In this document: positions 22,905 to 33,534 of the stretch, piece by piece
Layout of the letters: every line of letters begins with the position of its first letter
Position numbering within the stretch: position 1 is the first letter of the stretch
Assembly: GCF_018991925.1 (NCBI RefSeq)
Contig: NW_024722158.1
Coordinates: 201,782-265,781, forward strand
Direction: 5' to 3'
From: Homarus americanus
Lineage: Eukaryota > Arthropoda > Malacostraca > Decapoda > Nephropidae
Length of the DNA: 64,000 bases
Notes under the pieces: model-generated
Database searches by the model: none
What the model was told of the DNA's origin: nothing
Seen by the model: only the letters and a program-made list of their open reading frames with translations
Made by a program: the position numbers and the translations under genes

Positions 22905-23666
22905 TTAGACAATAAAATAATAACAGTTTAATGCTAAAAAAATATACTTTGCTGTCCTATTGTAGTGAAAAACATGGTGGAACTTACATACACCGTTAAT
23001 GAAATATTGATGGAAGAAGAAGTTTTGGGGACTGAACAGTGAGACAATGTGGAGCCTCCCGGAGGGTGGCGTCCTACCGTGGCCTAGCGGATGAGCCGCC
23101 TGGAGAGCGGCGATTCTGCTAGTTTATTATATACATAAACGATATAGATATAGACGTAGAAAGCAGCAACATAGGTAAATTTGCTGATGGCACTAAAATC
23201 GGGCATGTAATTAAGTCTGACGAGGACTTCGCAAAACTACAGGAAGATCTAAACAAATTTTTTGCTTGGTCTGCAAAAATAGCAGAGGAAAAAGTAGGAA
23301 CCTTAAGCCAAGGCAATAAAGCGTATTTGCTCTAAACAAGCCTAACAAAGAACTTGGGTTCATACAAAGGAATGTTAGTTACAAGACTAGCGACATTATC
23401 ATAAAACTATATCTTACTCTTGTCAGACCTCACTTGGATTACACGGTTCATTTCTGGTTACCGTACTACAGAATGGATATAGAATCCCTAGAAAGCATAC
23501 TGTACAAAGGAGGATGGCAAGACTAATCCTGGGCTTTAGGAACCTTGAGTACAGAGACATATTAAAGCACCTGAATTTACGAACATACGAACATAAGAAT
23601 GGAGGAAACTGCAGCGGGCCTATTGCTCCATACTGGGCAGTCCCATTTACACCCAGCCCCTATTGC

Positions 23667-25320
23667 TCATATATCCATCCAACCTATGTTTGAAGCTATA
23701 TTCGAGTTAATGATGATATTTGGTAACTTGTTCCAGTCGTCCACTACTCTATTTCCAAACCAGTGTTTACCTATTTCGCGCCTAAATCTAAATTTGTCTA
23801 ATTTAAAACCATTGTTACGAGTTCGTACCTTTGTAATGTCCCCTTTGTTTAGCCCTGACTTCCATTTATACACCTCGATTTTGTCGCCCCTCACTCTACA
23901 TCTCTCGAGGGAGTGCAAATTTAGATGCTTTAACCAGTATTTGTACTCAAGGTTCCTAATGCCCGGGATTAGTCTTGTCATTCTCCTCTGAATTCTTTCC
24001 AAGGATTCTATATCCATTCTGTAATACGGTGACCAGAATTGAACTGCATAATCCAAGTGAGGTCTCACAAGTGCAAGATATAGTTTTAAGATGACCTCTC
24101 TAGTCTTGTAACTAACACTCCTTTGTATGAACCCAAGAACTTTGTTTCGAGCAAATACACATTGCTTACTTGGCTTAAGATTCCTACTTATTATTACACC
24201 TAAATCTTTCTCGCAGTCGGATTTCTCAATAACATCGTTGTTCATCTGGTATCTGGTTTCCCTGTTTACATCTCCTATACTGAATACTTTACATTTGTCC
24301 ACATTGAATTTCATCTGCCATTTTTCAGACCATTCGAAATTTTTTTTTGCAAAGCCCTCGTCAGATTGAATTACACGCCCGATTTTAGTGCCATCAGCAA
24401 ATTTACTTATGTTGCTGTCTACGCCGATATCTATGTCGTTTATGTATATAATAAATAATAAAGGTCCAAGTACGGAGCCTTGCGGAGTTCCACTAGTGAC
24501 GTTGCTCCAATGGGATTTAGTGCCATTAAGGCTCACTCGCTGTTTCCTGTCCTGTAACCACGCCCTAATCCATTTTAGAATATCACCTTTAATGCCATGA
24601 GCCTCCACTTTTCTTATTAGTCTTTCTTGGGGGATTCTGTTGAAGACTTTGCTAAAGTCGAGATATACCACATCAAAATTGTGCCCCTCGTCCACTGACT
24701 CGAAAACTGATGAAAAGAATGTTAATAGATTAGTTAGACATGAACGCCCGCTTGTGAAGCCATGTTGGGAATCATTAATCAACTTGTGCTTCTCCAGGTG
24801 ATTTCGAATAAAGTTTGAAATGATTGCTTCCAGTAATTTGCCTACAATTGATGTTAGACTTATTGGACGGTAGTTAGAGGATAGTCATCTATCTCCCTTC
24901 TTGAAAATCGGTATTACATTCGCTATTCTCCAGGATTCTGGTACTACACCTGCTTTTAAACAACTTTGCTAAGCTCTTCCTTACATTCCTTTAATACTCT
25001 GGCAAATATCTCATTGGGACCTGGTGACTTACTAGGCTTTAGTTTGTCTATTTGCTTACTAACAACGTTTCCTAGTCACTACTATCTCACTTAATTTGTT
25101 TTCTTCACTATCTCTGTATAGAGTCGGTGCCTCGGGTATCATGTTTAAATTTTCGGTGGTGAAAACTGTTGAAAAATATTTATTCACATTATTGCTCATT
25201 TCTCCGTCGTTATCAGTTAGCTCGCCGGTCTCTAACTGTATTGGTCCAATCTTTTCTCGTGTTTTAGTTTGATACATTTGATAGAATCCCTTGGGGTTTG
25301 ACTTCGCCCCCCTTGCCATC
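23667..25320 (-). pseudogene. CR1 RT, copy A, catalytic FADD changed to FADG
   Basis: Frame 25320-25059 covers the linker (KSNPKGFYQMYQTKTREK, LNMIPEAPTLYRDSEENKL). The fingers at 25058-24790 are frameshifted with an in-frame stop (KKGDR-stop). The 371-codon frame 24782-23667 holds HGFTSGRSCLTNLLTF, VVYLDFSKVFNRIPQER (first catalytic Asp intact), [20 protein letters not shown], and KFADGTKIGRV, where the second aspartate of the active-site pair is Gly, then the thumb (LVRPHLDYAVQFWSPYYR). Copy C has the same FADG. With both a frameshift and the catalytic substitution this RT cannot work. Confidence 0.88.
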
Positions 25321-25321
25321 T

Positions 25322-28300
25322 TCATAAGAACATAAGAACATAAGAAAATAAGGAGTGTGCAATAGGCCGGTTGGCCTGTGCATGGCAGCTCCTGTCGAGA
25401 ATTACTACCACTCTCTATCATCCATGAATCTATCTAGCGTCCTTTTGAAACTTTCCAGCGTTCTAGCACTTAATACAAAATTGCTTAGCTTGTTCCACGC
25501 GTCCACCACCCTATTTGTGAACCAGTTCCTTCCTATCTCCCTCCTAAACCTAAACTTATCCAACTTAAATCCGTTGCTCCGAGTCCTATCCTGCTCGGAT
25601 ATTATAAGAACTTTATCTATTTCCCCTTTATTGATTCCTTTCACCCACTTAAATACTTCTATCGTATCTCCCCGCACTCTTCGTCTTTCTAGGGAATGCA
25701 AGTTAAGTTTCTTTAACCTATCCTGATATGGAAGGTTTCTAAGTCCCGGAATCATTTTCGTCATTCTTTGATGCACCGACTCCAGTGAATTGATTTCCAT
25801 TCAATAATAAGGGCACCAGAACTGAACCGCATAATCGAGGTCCGGCCTGACTAGCGCAAGATATAGTTGCAATAGGACCTCTGCACTCTTATTACTTACA
25901 CTTCTAGATATAAAACCCAATACTCTGTTTGCCTTATTTCGAACACTAACGCACTGTTTTCTAGGCCGTAGGTCCGGGTTTACAAGTACCCCTAGGTCTC
26001 TTTCACACGTCGACTTCTCTAGGTTGATGTTGTTAAGGCTGTATACATTGTCAGTATTTGTTCTTCCAATATTAAGTACGCTGCACTTGCTGGTGTTGAA
26101 TTTCATTTGCCATTTTTCAGACCACCCCAGCAGTTTATTTAGATCCTCCTATAATGCATTTGCATCCTGCCCTGAATTAATCTGCCGCCATATTTTGGTG
26201 TCATCGGCAAACTTGCTTATGACACTGCTGATCCCAGTATCTAGATCGTTTATGTAGATTATGAACAAGAGTGGGCCTAGTACTGACCCCTGGGGAACCC
26301 CACTGGTTACACAGCCCCACTGGTTACACGGCCCCACTCAGATTTAACACCATCTACGCTGACCCTCTGCGTTCTATCGGTGAGCCATGATTTTATCCAA
26401 TTTAAAACTTTCCCCTCGATACCATGAGCCTTAATTTTTCTCAGAAGCCTCTGATGCGGTACTCTGTCAAATGCTTTGCTAAAGTCTAAGTAAATATCAT
26501 CGTAATTTTCGTCATTATCTACTACCTCGAAGACTTTCCTAAAAACCGTCAGCAGATTTGTTAGACAAGATTTTCCCTTTGTAAACCCATGTTGAGAGTC
26601 GTAGATTAATTTGCTTTTCTCTAGATGCGATCGGATGCTATCTGCTATAATTGATTCTATTAATTTCCCCACTACTGACGTCAAACTGATCGGTCGGTAA
26701 TTTGATGCTGATGCTCTGTCTCCCTTTTTGAATATGGGTACTACATTTGCCTGTTTCCACAATTCTGGCACAACTCCGGTGTCTAATGATTTTGTAAATA
26801 AATTTACGAGGGGTCCGCTAATCTGTTCCCTACACTCTTTCAAGACTCGAGGGAAAATTTCATCCGGCCCTGGGGATTTTGTCTTCTTTAGTTTATTTAT
26901 CCTCTTAGGAACATCCTCTTTTCTGATAGTGATATTCTTTAATTTCTCTTCTTCCTTTCCTCTAAATATCAGTTCCACCTCTGGAATTTCCTCGCGAATT
27001 TCCTCTGTGAAAACTGATAAGTAGTAGTTGTTCAATGCTTTGCTTATTTCTTCACTGCCATTTATCACTTCTCCCCTCCCTGACAAAAGGCCCAACTTTG
27101 TCCTTGACTTTTGTTCTATATACCTGGAAAAATCCCTTGGATTCGCCTTGGATTCTCTTGCTATTTTGATTTCATAATCTCTCTTTGCTTTCCTTACATT
27201 TTTCTTAACATTCCTAGATAGTTCATTATACCTATTTCTGAGCTGCTCCTCCCCTCCCTTTATTTTCTTATAAATTCCTTTCTTTATGCCTTTGTTATGT
27301 TTAAGTTTTCTGGTCATCCACCTTGGCTCATTCTTATTTGATCTAATTTTTCTGTGTGGTATATTTTGTTCTTGTGCTTTATGTAGTATACTAGTGAATA
27401 TATTATAGTTATGATCAATTGTTGTGTCATCTATGACCTCACCCCTTCCTACTGGGGACTGACGTGACTGTTCCCAGGTGACCTCACCTAGGTACCTTCT
27501 TAACCCCTGATAATCCGCCAACCGAAAGTTTGGGACTCTGACCATATTGTCATTGTTTTTTGTTTCCAAATTTAGGGTGAACCTGATTTCTCTGTGATCA
27601 CTGTTACCTAGTTCTTCCCCTACTGTGATATCTCTGATAATATTTTCTTTATTTGTAAATACTAGGTCTAATATATTGTCACCTCTAGTAGGTTCTGTAA
27701 TTAGTTGTTTCGAAAAATTGTCCTGTACTGCGTCTAGGAAGTCTTCAGATTCGAAGTCACCTACAATGTTGTCCAAGTCAATAATTCTGAAGTTGAAATC
27801 CCCCATAATGCACAGGTTGTTATATTTTGCTGCCCTACTCATTTCCTGCCATATGGGCTGAGCTGCTTCTTTGTCAAGACTTGGAGGCCTGTAAATCACT
27901 CCCATAATTAGTTTTTCTCTTCCTTCCGTGATTTCTACCCATACAGACTCGGTTTCTATTTCACCCTTTATTGAATTATTAATACAACATTTTAATGTAT
28001 CCTTGACGAAGAGTGCAACCCCTCCCCCCTTCCTACCGTCCCTGTCCTTGTGAAAAATGTTGTACCCTTCTATGTGGTACTCTGATAAAAGAAATTTGCT
28101 CGCCAGATTCATCCAAGTTTCGGTGATTGCTATGACGTCTACATTCTCGGTACATACAACCGCTCTCAGCAAGTCTATTTTATTTCTAACGCTCCTACTG
28201 TTTGTATAGTATACATTTAAACCTACCCTTCCCTGGTCCTGTTTTACCCCTTGTCCTGAGTAACTAATTTTACTTCCCAGGACCTGCTTGTTTTTTTATT

Positions 28301-28455
28301 CCCACTTTCTCCGACCTCTCTCTACTGGCGAACCCCCCCTTTGGAGTGACAATTTCATGCTCCAGGGATGCAGACAACTTCTTTACCCCAGCACGAGACA
28401 AGTGTACTCCGTCACGACTGTACAGGTTGTCGTTGCCATTATTCCTCTTGGCTTT
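25322..28455 (-). mobile_element. CR1 LINE, copy B, 5'-truncated, nested in copy A
   Basis: A younger CR1 starting within ORF1 near the NLYSRDGVHLSR block (about 28450). It carries a nearly complete ORF2 (28172 to about 25400) and ends at 25322 in a tail of repeated TTCTTATG octamers on the minus strand. It is inserted into copy A between the RKAKR and KMARGAK motifs. No clear target duplication can be assigned because the 5' junction falls in homologous sequence. ORF1 and ORF2 are separated by frameshifts, and ORF2 has three lesions (see the ORF2 entry). Confidence 0.87.
25400..28172 (-). pseudogene. CR1 ORF2 (endonuclease + RT), copy B, nearly intact
   Basis: The 621-codon frame 28172-26307 holds a full endonuclease (AITETWMN, GGGVALFVKD, GVIYRPPS, CIMGDFNFRIID, ITEPTRGDNILDLVFTN, NSDHREI) and RT N-terminus to palm (KSPGPDEIFP, NYRPISLTSVVGKLIE, IYLDFSKAFDRVPHQ). 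The frame then breaks at a 17-bp tandem duplication in VTSGVPQ (about 26299-26333). The RT continues at 26337-26149 with [19 protein letters not shown] and intact KFADDTKI, a TAG, then 26106-25801 (LVRPDLDYAVQFWCPYY), an Arg-to-stop TGA, and the C-terminal piece 25800-25405. All catalytic residues are present; only three lesions disable it. Confidence 0.9.
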
Positions 28456-28459
28456 TCTT

Positions 28460-29671
28460 ATCTCGGTCTTAACCCTACCGGCCAATACCTTATAGTAATC
28501 TCGGAGGTAAACTTCACCATGATTTATTCTCCTACCTATAGCCTTCTTCTGTTCAATAATATTCTTTAAATAATTATTTATCCATTTAGGGTCATTGTTG
28601 TTTGATCTAAGTTTTTTGTAAGGCATGTTCTGCCTTTGTGCATTAAGTAACTCATTATTTAAATTATCGTGGAACTCGGCAACCTCAGATCTCGTTATCA
28701 GGTCAATCTCAACCGTCAGGTCTCCGGGTAGGGTGAGGTCGCCCTCTGTGGGTACATTGAGTGAGGTCACCTCATGTGAGGTCATGTAGTTCACCCCCAA
28801 GCGTGAGGCCTCCTCTCTCAACTGCCTCATCAAGCTATCAAAGTTTGCCCTTTTGAAATCTGGGACTTTAGTGGAAATTTCCTTACTGCTGTCCTGAAAT
28901 TCTAACTGGAATCTAATTTCCTTGTGAACACTGTTTGCAAGTTCGTTCCCTACCTTGACATTGCTAATGAGGTTTTCTCTGTTTGACAGAACTAAATCGA
29001 GTATATTATTACCCCGGGTGGGTTCGGTTATATGTTGACTTAGGAAACAGTCCTGGATCGTTTCAAGAAAATCCTCTGATTCTGAGTTACCCGTAAGGTC
29101 AGTCCAATCTATTTGGCTAAAGTTAAAGTCGCTTACTATACAGACTTTGCTATGTATGGAAGCACTGCGAATTTCGTCCCAAATAAGTCGCTCATTCACT
29201 CTATCAAGATTTGGAGGTCTATATTTTACTCCTGTGATTAATTTTTCCCTTCCATCGATTAATTCTATCCAAATTGTTTCTGTATTCCGCTCAGTTCTGA
29301 TTTCCTTATTTATTTCACATTTCAGATTATCCCTGACATAGATTGCTACTCCGCCTCCTTTCCTAATGGAATAATTTGTAACCTGCAATTTAGTATTCGA
29401 CAGGTAACTCACGTTAGTTTAGGTTAATCCATGTTTCAATGAATGCCATTATATCGATTTTTTCGGTAATATCATCCGTTTTGTTTCTCATATTTCTACT
29501 GTTTGCATAGTAGACATTTAAGTTAGTCGTGTTCTGAGCCCTCTCTTTGTCGCGTTTAGGTTTTAACTCCCTGCCTAATTTAGATTTATCATAATTCCTA
29601 GCACTATTTCCCTGTAACCTTTCACTTTGTTTTCCCGCACTCACTGCAGTCTCCTCCACCCCCGTGCACAT
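28460..29671 (-). pseudogene. CR1 ORF2 endonuclease, copy A
   Basis: Two frames. The piece 29671-29414 contains NVYYANSRNMRNK and IMAFIETWINL (the ETW catalytic motif). The piece from 29412 contains RKGGGVAIYVRDN, GVKYRPPN, CIVSDFNFSQIDW (degraded GDFN: G to S), ITEPTRGNNILDLVLSN and ANSVHKEIRF, where the catalytic SDH reads SVH. A frameshift separates the pieces. At least two active-site motifs are substituted, so this endonuclease is dead. Downstream the frame runs through RKAKR directly into the ORF1 tail of the inserted copy B, creating a chimaeric open frame that ends at 28270. Confidence 0.85.
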
Positions 29672-29679
29672 ATGTTCCC

Positions 29680-30195
29680 CTAGCAGCTTAAAGACTTCGA
29701 CATCTTTTGAACTGCCCTCTCGAGAGAGCCAGCCAGAGTTGCCACTTCATCCCTAGACAGATGCACCCCATCCCTAGCATAAAGGTCCCTTCTGCCGTAG
29801 TTGTCCCAGTTGTCAATGAATGGGACTGATATTGTCTTGCAATATCTGTCAAGACGGCCGTTGAGACCGATTGCCCTTGATAACCATTCATTGCCAACTC
29901 TCCTTCTAGGCAGGACACTACATATGATAGGGATCCCCCCCTTCACCCTAATACATTCTATAGCTGTCTTGAACTTATCAAGAAGCTCCTCACTACTACA
30001 CCGGCCAATATCATTGCCTCCTGCACTAAGGCAGATAATAGGTTTGTTCCCATTACCAGACAAGATATTGTCCATCCTGTCAACTATATCCTCCAGCTTA
30101 ATGATCGTGTCCCTAGTATTACCTTCAAAATTGAAACTACAGTGATTGACCGCAGAGCTTGGATGTGGTCGACTTGGTTCATCGAATCTCCCCAC
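29680..30195 (-). pseudogene. CR1 ORF1 esterase (SGNH hydrolase) domain, copy A
   Basis: A 171-codon frame with SGNH-hydrolase blocks. CLSAGGNDIGR carries the GxND motif (block III) and ARDGVHLSRDEV carries the DxxH motif (block V, catalytic Asp and His). CR1 ORF1 proteins are known to contain such an esterase domain, of uncertain role in retrotransposition. The frame opens with a GTG just after an upstream TAG, so the GDS block with the nucleophile Ser is not in frame, and the N-terminus is lost or in another frame. It lies directly upstream of the endonuclease of the same copy. Confidence 0.82.
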
Positions 30196-30200
30196 CTACA

Positions 30201-31948
30201 TTCATACAACACCACAAGAACCACCCACACATCTCCTCAGTCAGTCAGTGAAAAATCCTACTTGCGAGAATTAGAACCCCCCCTCAGCTGGGCAGGGTTC
30301 ATCTGGTTGTACTCTGAGCTGGCTTAACTAGGCTGGGCCAACGGTTGCTCTCTTTCTGTCCATGAAGTACTGGGAGTAAGCCAACTGAGTGCAGACTGAG
30401 TGAATGAAGGGTCACACGCTGGGACCCGGAATTCTAGTGGTTACATGGAGACATTCATCTCCCCAGTATTGGGTGTATGTGGCTCAAATATCCAAGTCCA
30501 GGTGTGAGATCAACGTCCTTATGGTTGATGACACACGTGAGACGTAGGAGTTCCTCTTCAAGAATTGTGTGATGCTGTAGCACCTTAAAGTACGGGTGCA
30601 TTCCGAACTTGTGTGAAGTATGTTACGGGTGTTGGTGGAGAAATGCACTCATGACTCCTGAACCCAGAAAGAATAATGAAAAAACAGCGGAGCACCCGCC
30701 TGCCTGACGGGTCATGAGTGATTTTCTCGGTTTCTTGTTAATGCCTGTCCCTTGGCAGGTTAGTAGTTATAACCTTCGGGTTCTGTGGAGTTAGGACAGT
30801 TAGGATTATTGTATTTTGTGGGTCATCCCAGACAGGCTATGAGTGATCCATGTTCTTGTGTAGTGTGACTAAATCAGGATTTCTATTCCTCAGGGATTGC
30901 TATAATTTTGTCAGATGCACTTAAGGCATTTTCGTCGGTGCAAGTAATATGTTTTTAATGTTTAAATGCCACTAAGTGATGTAGGCTGTATGAAGGAATT
31001 GTTTCAGATGAGTTCCTAGTTCTGGTGTATGTAGTACTGCTGCATTAGTAGTTCTTTTCGGATGCAATTAATATCTTTTAATAATTTTCTTTATGCCATG
31101 TACATCTTTTGAGTCCCATTGTAGTAGTGTAAGTTACGCTAAGAAGTACTCTAGTGCTTGTGTACAGTTATTGATTCCGTCTGTAGTGTTGGAAGGAATA
31201 GAAGTGTTATCTTTTACCAGTGCGTCTCATTAACCCCAATCACAGGTACTAGCTGTTCCACGGTCACGGAAAATACTTTTATTAATTGTGTTTGTGTTGG
31301 TTCGGTTTTTCTCTGAGGGGCGCTTCCACTGCATTACCATCCACTATAACTCAAAAACCCCAATAGGTACGAGTTGGGGATTTAGAATATAGTTAAAGTC
31401 TACCCAGATCCCAACAGGCAACAACAATAAAAAACAAAGACAATCGGACTATAAAAGGGTAGACAAAGGATGCGAGTTTTTGTTGTGTATAATAAAGTAC
31501 CATAAATTCCTTAACAAAATATTCAGCTTTCTATAATTTACCCTTAACCATACTTAACCTAAACATTAACAGTATTTACATAGTTATACAACATACAATA
31601 ATTTGAAGCAAGGTGGAGGTGGGGAGGCAATATAAGATTACAAAATACTCAAGTGCAGTGCTGAGATGGCTGACGAGTAAGGCTGAGTATTGAAGAAGAT
31701 GGTAGGTAGTCACTGTGCCGTAGGTTTCCAGGATAGGTGATCCTAGTGTGGTCACTTCCCAGAGTGAACTGAACTTTCCTCGATCTGGAGCTGATGAGAA
31801 AGACTTGGAGGAGGTGACACAACAACCAGGATATGGAGAAGGGACACCCCGGAGTGGTAACTAAGACTAGTCATACTCGGGTTTCGTCCCTAGATGGCGT
31901 TGCTCGTGGTGCTGGGTAGGTAGATCATGACAATAGATGGCGGGGTTC

Positions 31949-31950
<2 letters not shown>
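30201..31950. other. 1.75 kb without a recognised gene
   Basis: Mixed-composition sequence beyond the CR1 cluster. It may include the remaining 5' part of copy A. A 10-bp inverted pair (ACTCATGAC and its complement, about 30648 and 30708) is present. ACTATAAAAGGGTAG near 31448-31463 is TATA-like without other promoter support. No coding family was recognised. Confidence 0.4.

Positions 31951-32042
<92 letters not shown>
31951..32042. repeat. (AT)n microsatellite, 92 bp
   Basis: Pure AT dinucleotide run, self-complementary and able to extrude a cruciform. Confidence 0.97.
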
Positions 32043-32044
<2 letters not shown>

Positions 32045-32280
32045 TGCTGATAACCACATAGAAAACTAAGAAAATACGAAGTGTGAGTCATACTGGATAA
32101 TACCCTTCTTACGTGAGTCCGGCCGAGGCTCGAACCCTTGACATATTGTTGAGAGTTGAGCACGTTACCCCAAGAACAATCAGCTTAAAATAAGGTCAGC
32201 TTATCTCATAGTCTTGCTGCAACTTAGAATACCATACATATTCCCATCAACATAAAGTAATACAGTATATTATATAGATA

Positions 32281-32315
<35 letters not shown>

Positions 32316-32326
32316 TACATACATAA
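32281..32326 (-). repeat. AC/ACAT microsatellite forming the SINE tail
   Basis: About 30 bp of CA dinucleotide followed by four CATA tetramers, adjoining the SINE body, as in SINEs ending in simple repeats. Confidence 0.85.
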
Positions 32327-32656
32327 TGGTTGCCCCTTCATACAATGAGGATGGCCAGCTCAAAGGCCACCTTGGCGTTAATTTGTTTAAAGTGTAGAAG
32401 CTGTCGCCAGCACAACAACCACACCCTGAGTTAACAAGCTGCGTGACCCAGTGTCAAGGAATAGTCCGAGAAGACCGGACAACTCGCCAACTGCACTGGC
32501 AAATCGATTAACGTCCAGGTCCCTAATTACTGTTGGGTAGACAGAGGCAAATGGAGTAAAGAAACTTGCCCATAGCTTCACCCTGCCCAGGGATCGAACC
32601 CGGGTCCACTCGCATGCGAGGCGAGCATGCTGACCAGTACACCACAGATCGCCATA
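32281..32656 (-). mobile_element. tRNA-derived SINE, about 375 bp
   Basis: On the minus strand the head (32655-32585) resembles a tRNA. It has TGGTGTACTGGTCAGC (A box, 32629-32645), an anticodon arm with CTCGC/GCGAG stem and a 7-nt loop (32609-32626, loop triplet CGC), and GGGTTCGATCC (B box, 32591-32601). A non-tRNA body with GTGAAGCTATGGGCAAG-type sequence follows, and the 3' tail is a TATG/GT microsatellite at 32281-32326. An internal pol III promoter is expected from the A and B boxes. The head looks most like a tRNA-Val or Ala type. The long body and microsatellite tail make this a SINE, not a functional tRNA. No target duplication is obvious. Confidence 0.75.
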
Positions 32657-32801
32657 CATCCTTTGCTGTCACTCGGAATCGAGCATGACAATCATCCATC
32701 TATGATACTGTTATACTATTGCCAATAGAATAATAGGGTTGGTATCAACAACGTATAAGGGTGAACTTAACTATTTAATAATTAAAACACACAACAATGG
32801 T

Positions 32802-33050
32802 ATGACACACGGCAGTACTCCCACGACGCACGACAGTACTCCCACGACGCACGACAGTACTCCCACGACGCACGACAGTACTCCCACGACGCACGACAGT
32901 ACTCCCACGACGCACGACAGTACTCCCACGACGCACGACAGTGCTCCCACAGCACATGGCAATACTTCCACGACGCACGGCAGTACTTCCACGACGCACG
33001 ACAGAACTCCCACAGCACACGGCAGTACTCCCACAGCACACGGCAGGGCT
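32802..33050 (+). repeat. 21-bp minisatellite, left array (about 12 units)
   Basis: Unit contains GCACGACAGTACTCCCAC. The central seven units are nearly identical, and edge units vary (CAGCACACGG). As 21 is divisible by 3, it gives regular 7-residue repeats (THDSTPT) in every frame of both strands, so the open frames here are array artefacts. The same unit forms the array at 37709-38190. Confidence 0.95.
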
Positions 33051-33192
33051 CCAATGAACCAGCTGGTTAAGTCAAAGTTAAACAGGTTGGTTCATGTATA
33101 TTATATTGGGCTTTAGTAATGAAGCCCAATTGAAGTTTCTTCTTTTAATAAAAAATATTGTTTATATAATTCCTGAGTGTAGATTCTCAACT

Positions 33193-33197
33193 GTAAC
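33193..33197 (+). repeat. Target-site duplication GTAAC, left of LTR element
   Basis: GTAAC immediately precedes the left LTR (which begins TGTT) and recurs at 37278-37282 directly after the right LTR (which ends GCA). A 5-bp duplication is standard for Ty3/gypsy integration. Confidence 0.85.
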
Positions 33198-33521
33198 TGT
33201 TTGATGTTCTGGGTAATAAGTTCTATATACAGGAGAGAACACAAACACCTGTATAGTTTTGTAGGTTCGGTTTACTGGATAAGAGTATGTACACAGAGGT
33301 GGGTAGCACTGCTCCCTAGCTAAGGTCCGGGTCAACTACCATAGACGACGTATGGCAAGTGATACATTAGCAGCTTCCATACGTCGCCAGGCACATTAAT
33401 TAAGCGTGTGGGATATGGTAATAACATTGCCACACGCTGCTAGCTAGGCTGAATAAATAAACTGAGCACATACATAATATACATACATAATACATAATCC
33501 AGCATACATAATATACATACA
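33198..33521 (-). repeat. 3' LTR (element orientation)
   Basis: Partner of the LTR at 36950-37277, directly downstream of the polypurine tract in element orientation. ATAC/ATAAT-rich tracts near 33470-33515 correspond to the LTR start. Confidence 0.88.
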
Positions 33522-33534
33522 CCTCCCTTCCCCC
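33522..33534 (-). other. Polypurine tract
   Basis: GGGGGAAGGGAGG on the minus strand immediately 5' of the 3' LTR, overlapping the stop codon of the polyprotein. This is the expected primer site for plus-strand DNA synthesis. Confidence 0.85.

Larger units (their letters stand above)
22694..23122 (+). mobile_element. Non-autonomous Helitron, 429 bp
   Basis: Starts with TC (TCTAACTATATAAAAC) and ends with CTAG, preceded by a GC hairpin (GCCGC at 23095-23099, GCGGC at 23107-23111, 7-nt loop) 7 nt from the end. It sits exactly between A (22693) and T (23123) with no target duplication. Joining the flanks restores the uninterrupted CR1 reading GPLLFIIYI seen in copies A and B. This is the full Helitron signature: TC, CTRR, terminal hairpin, A/T target. 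The body has a GT microsatellite and a 25-bp tandem repeat and no Rep/helicase, so it depends on an autonomous partner. Confidence 0.88.
22640..23580 (+). mobile_element. CR1 LINE fragment, copy C (plus strand)
   Basis: RT palm and thumb of a CR1 element. [11 protein letters not shown] stands before the inserted Helitron, and the palm resumes after it with YINDIDI-like sequence and KFADGTKIGHVIKSDEDF. Further on come VRPHLDYTV-like and MDIESLESI-like segments. The catalytic FADD box reads FADG, as in copy A. The fragment stops abruptly at about 23580, where the 3' end of copy A, lying on the other strand, begins. Confidence 0.85.
23581..30200 (-). mobile_element. CR1 LINE, copy A, interrupted by copy B
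   Basis: Minus-strand CR1 element. It reads from ORF1 esterase (30195-29680) through endonuclease (29671 to about 28460), is then interrupted by copy B (about 28455-25322), and resumes at 25320 with the pre-RT linker and RT to its 3' end at about 23581. The 3' end carries the octamer-like repeats TTCTTATG/TTCGTATG typical of CR1 tails. The segment before the break ends in RKAKR and the segment after it starts with KMARGAKSNPKGF. In copy B the two matching motifs, RKAKRDYEIKIARESKANP, are continuous, which proves the nesting. The outer copy is therefore older than copy B. Confidence 0.88.

Noticed and set aside
28288..30327. Plus-strand frames over the CR1 cluster
   Set aside because: Antisense shadows of the CR1 ORFs on the minus strand.
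32585..32655. Functional tRNA gene
   Set aside because: A and B boxes are present, but the sequence lacks a closed acceptor stem and continues into a SINE body with a simple-repeat tail.
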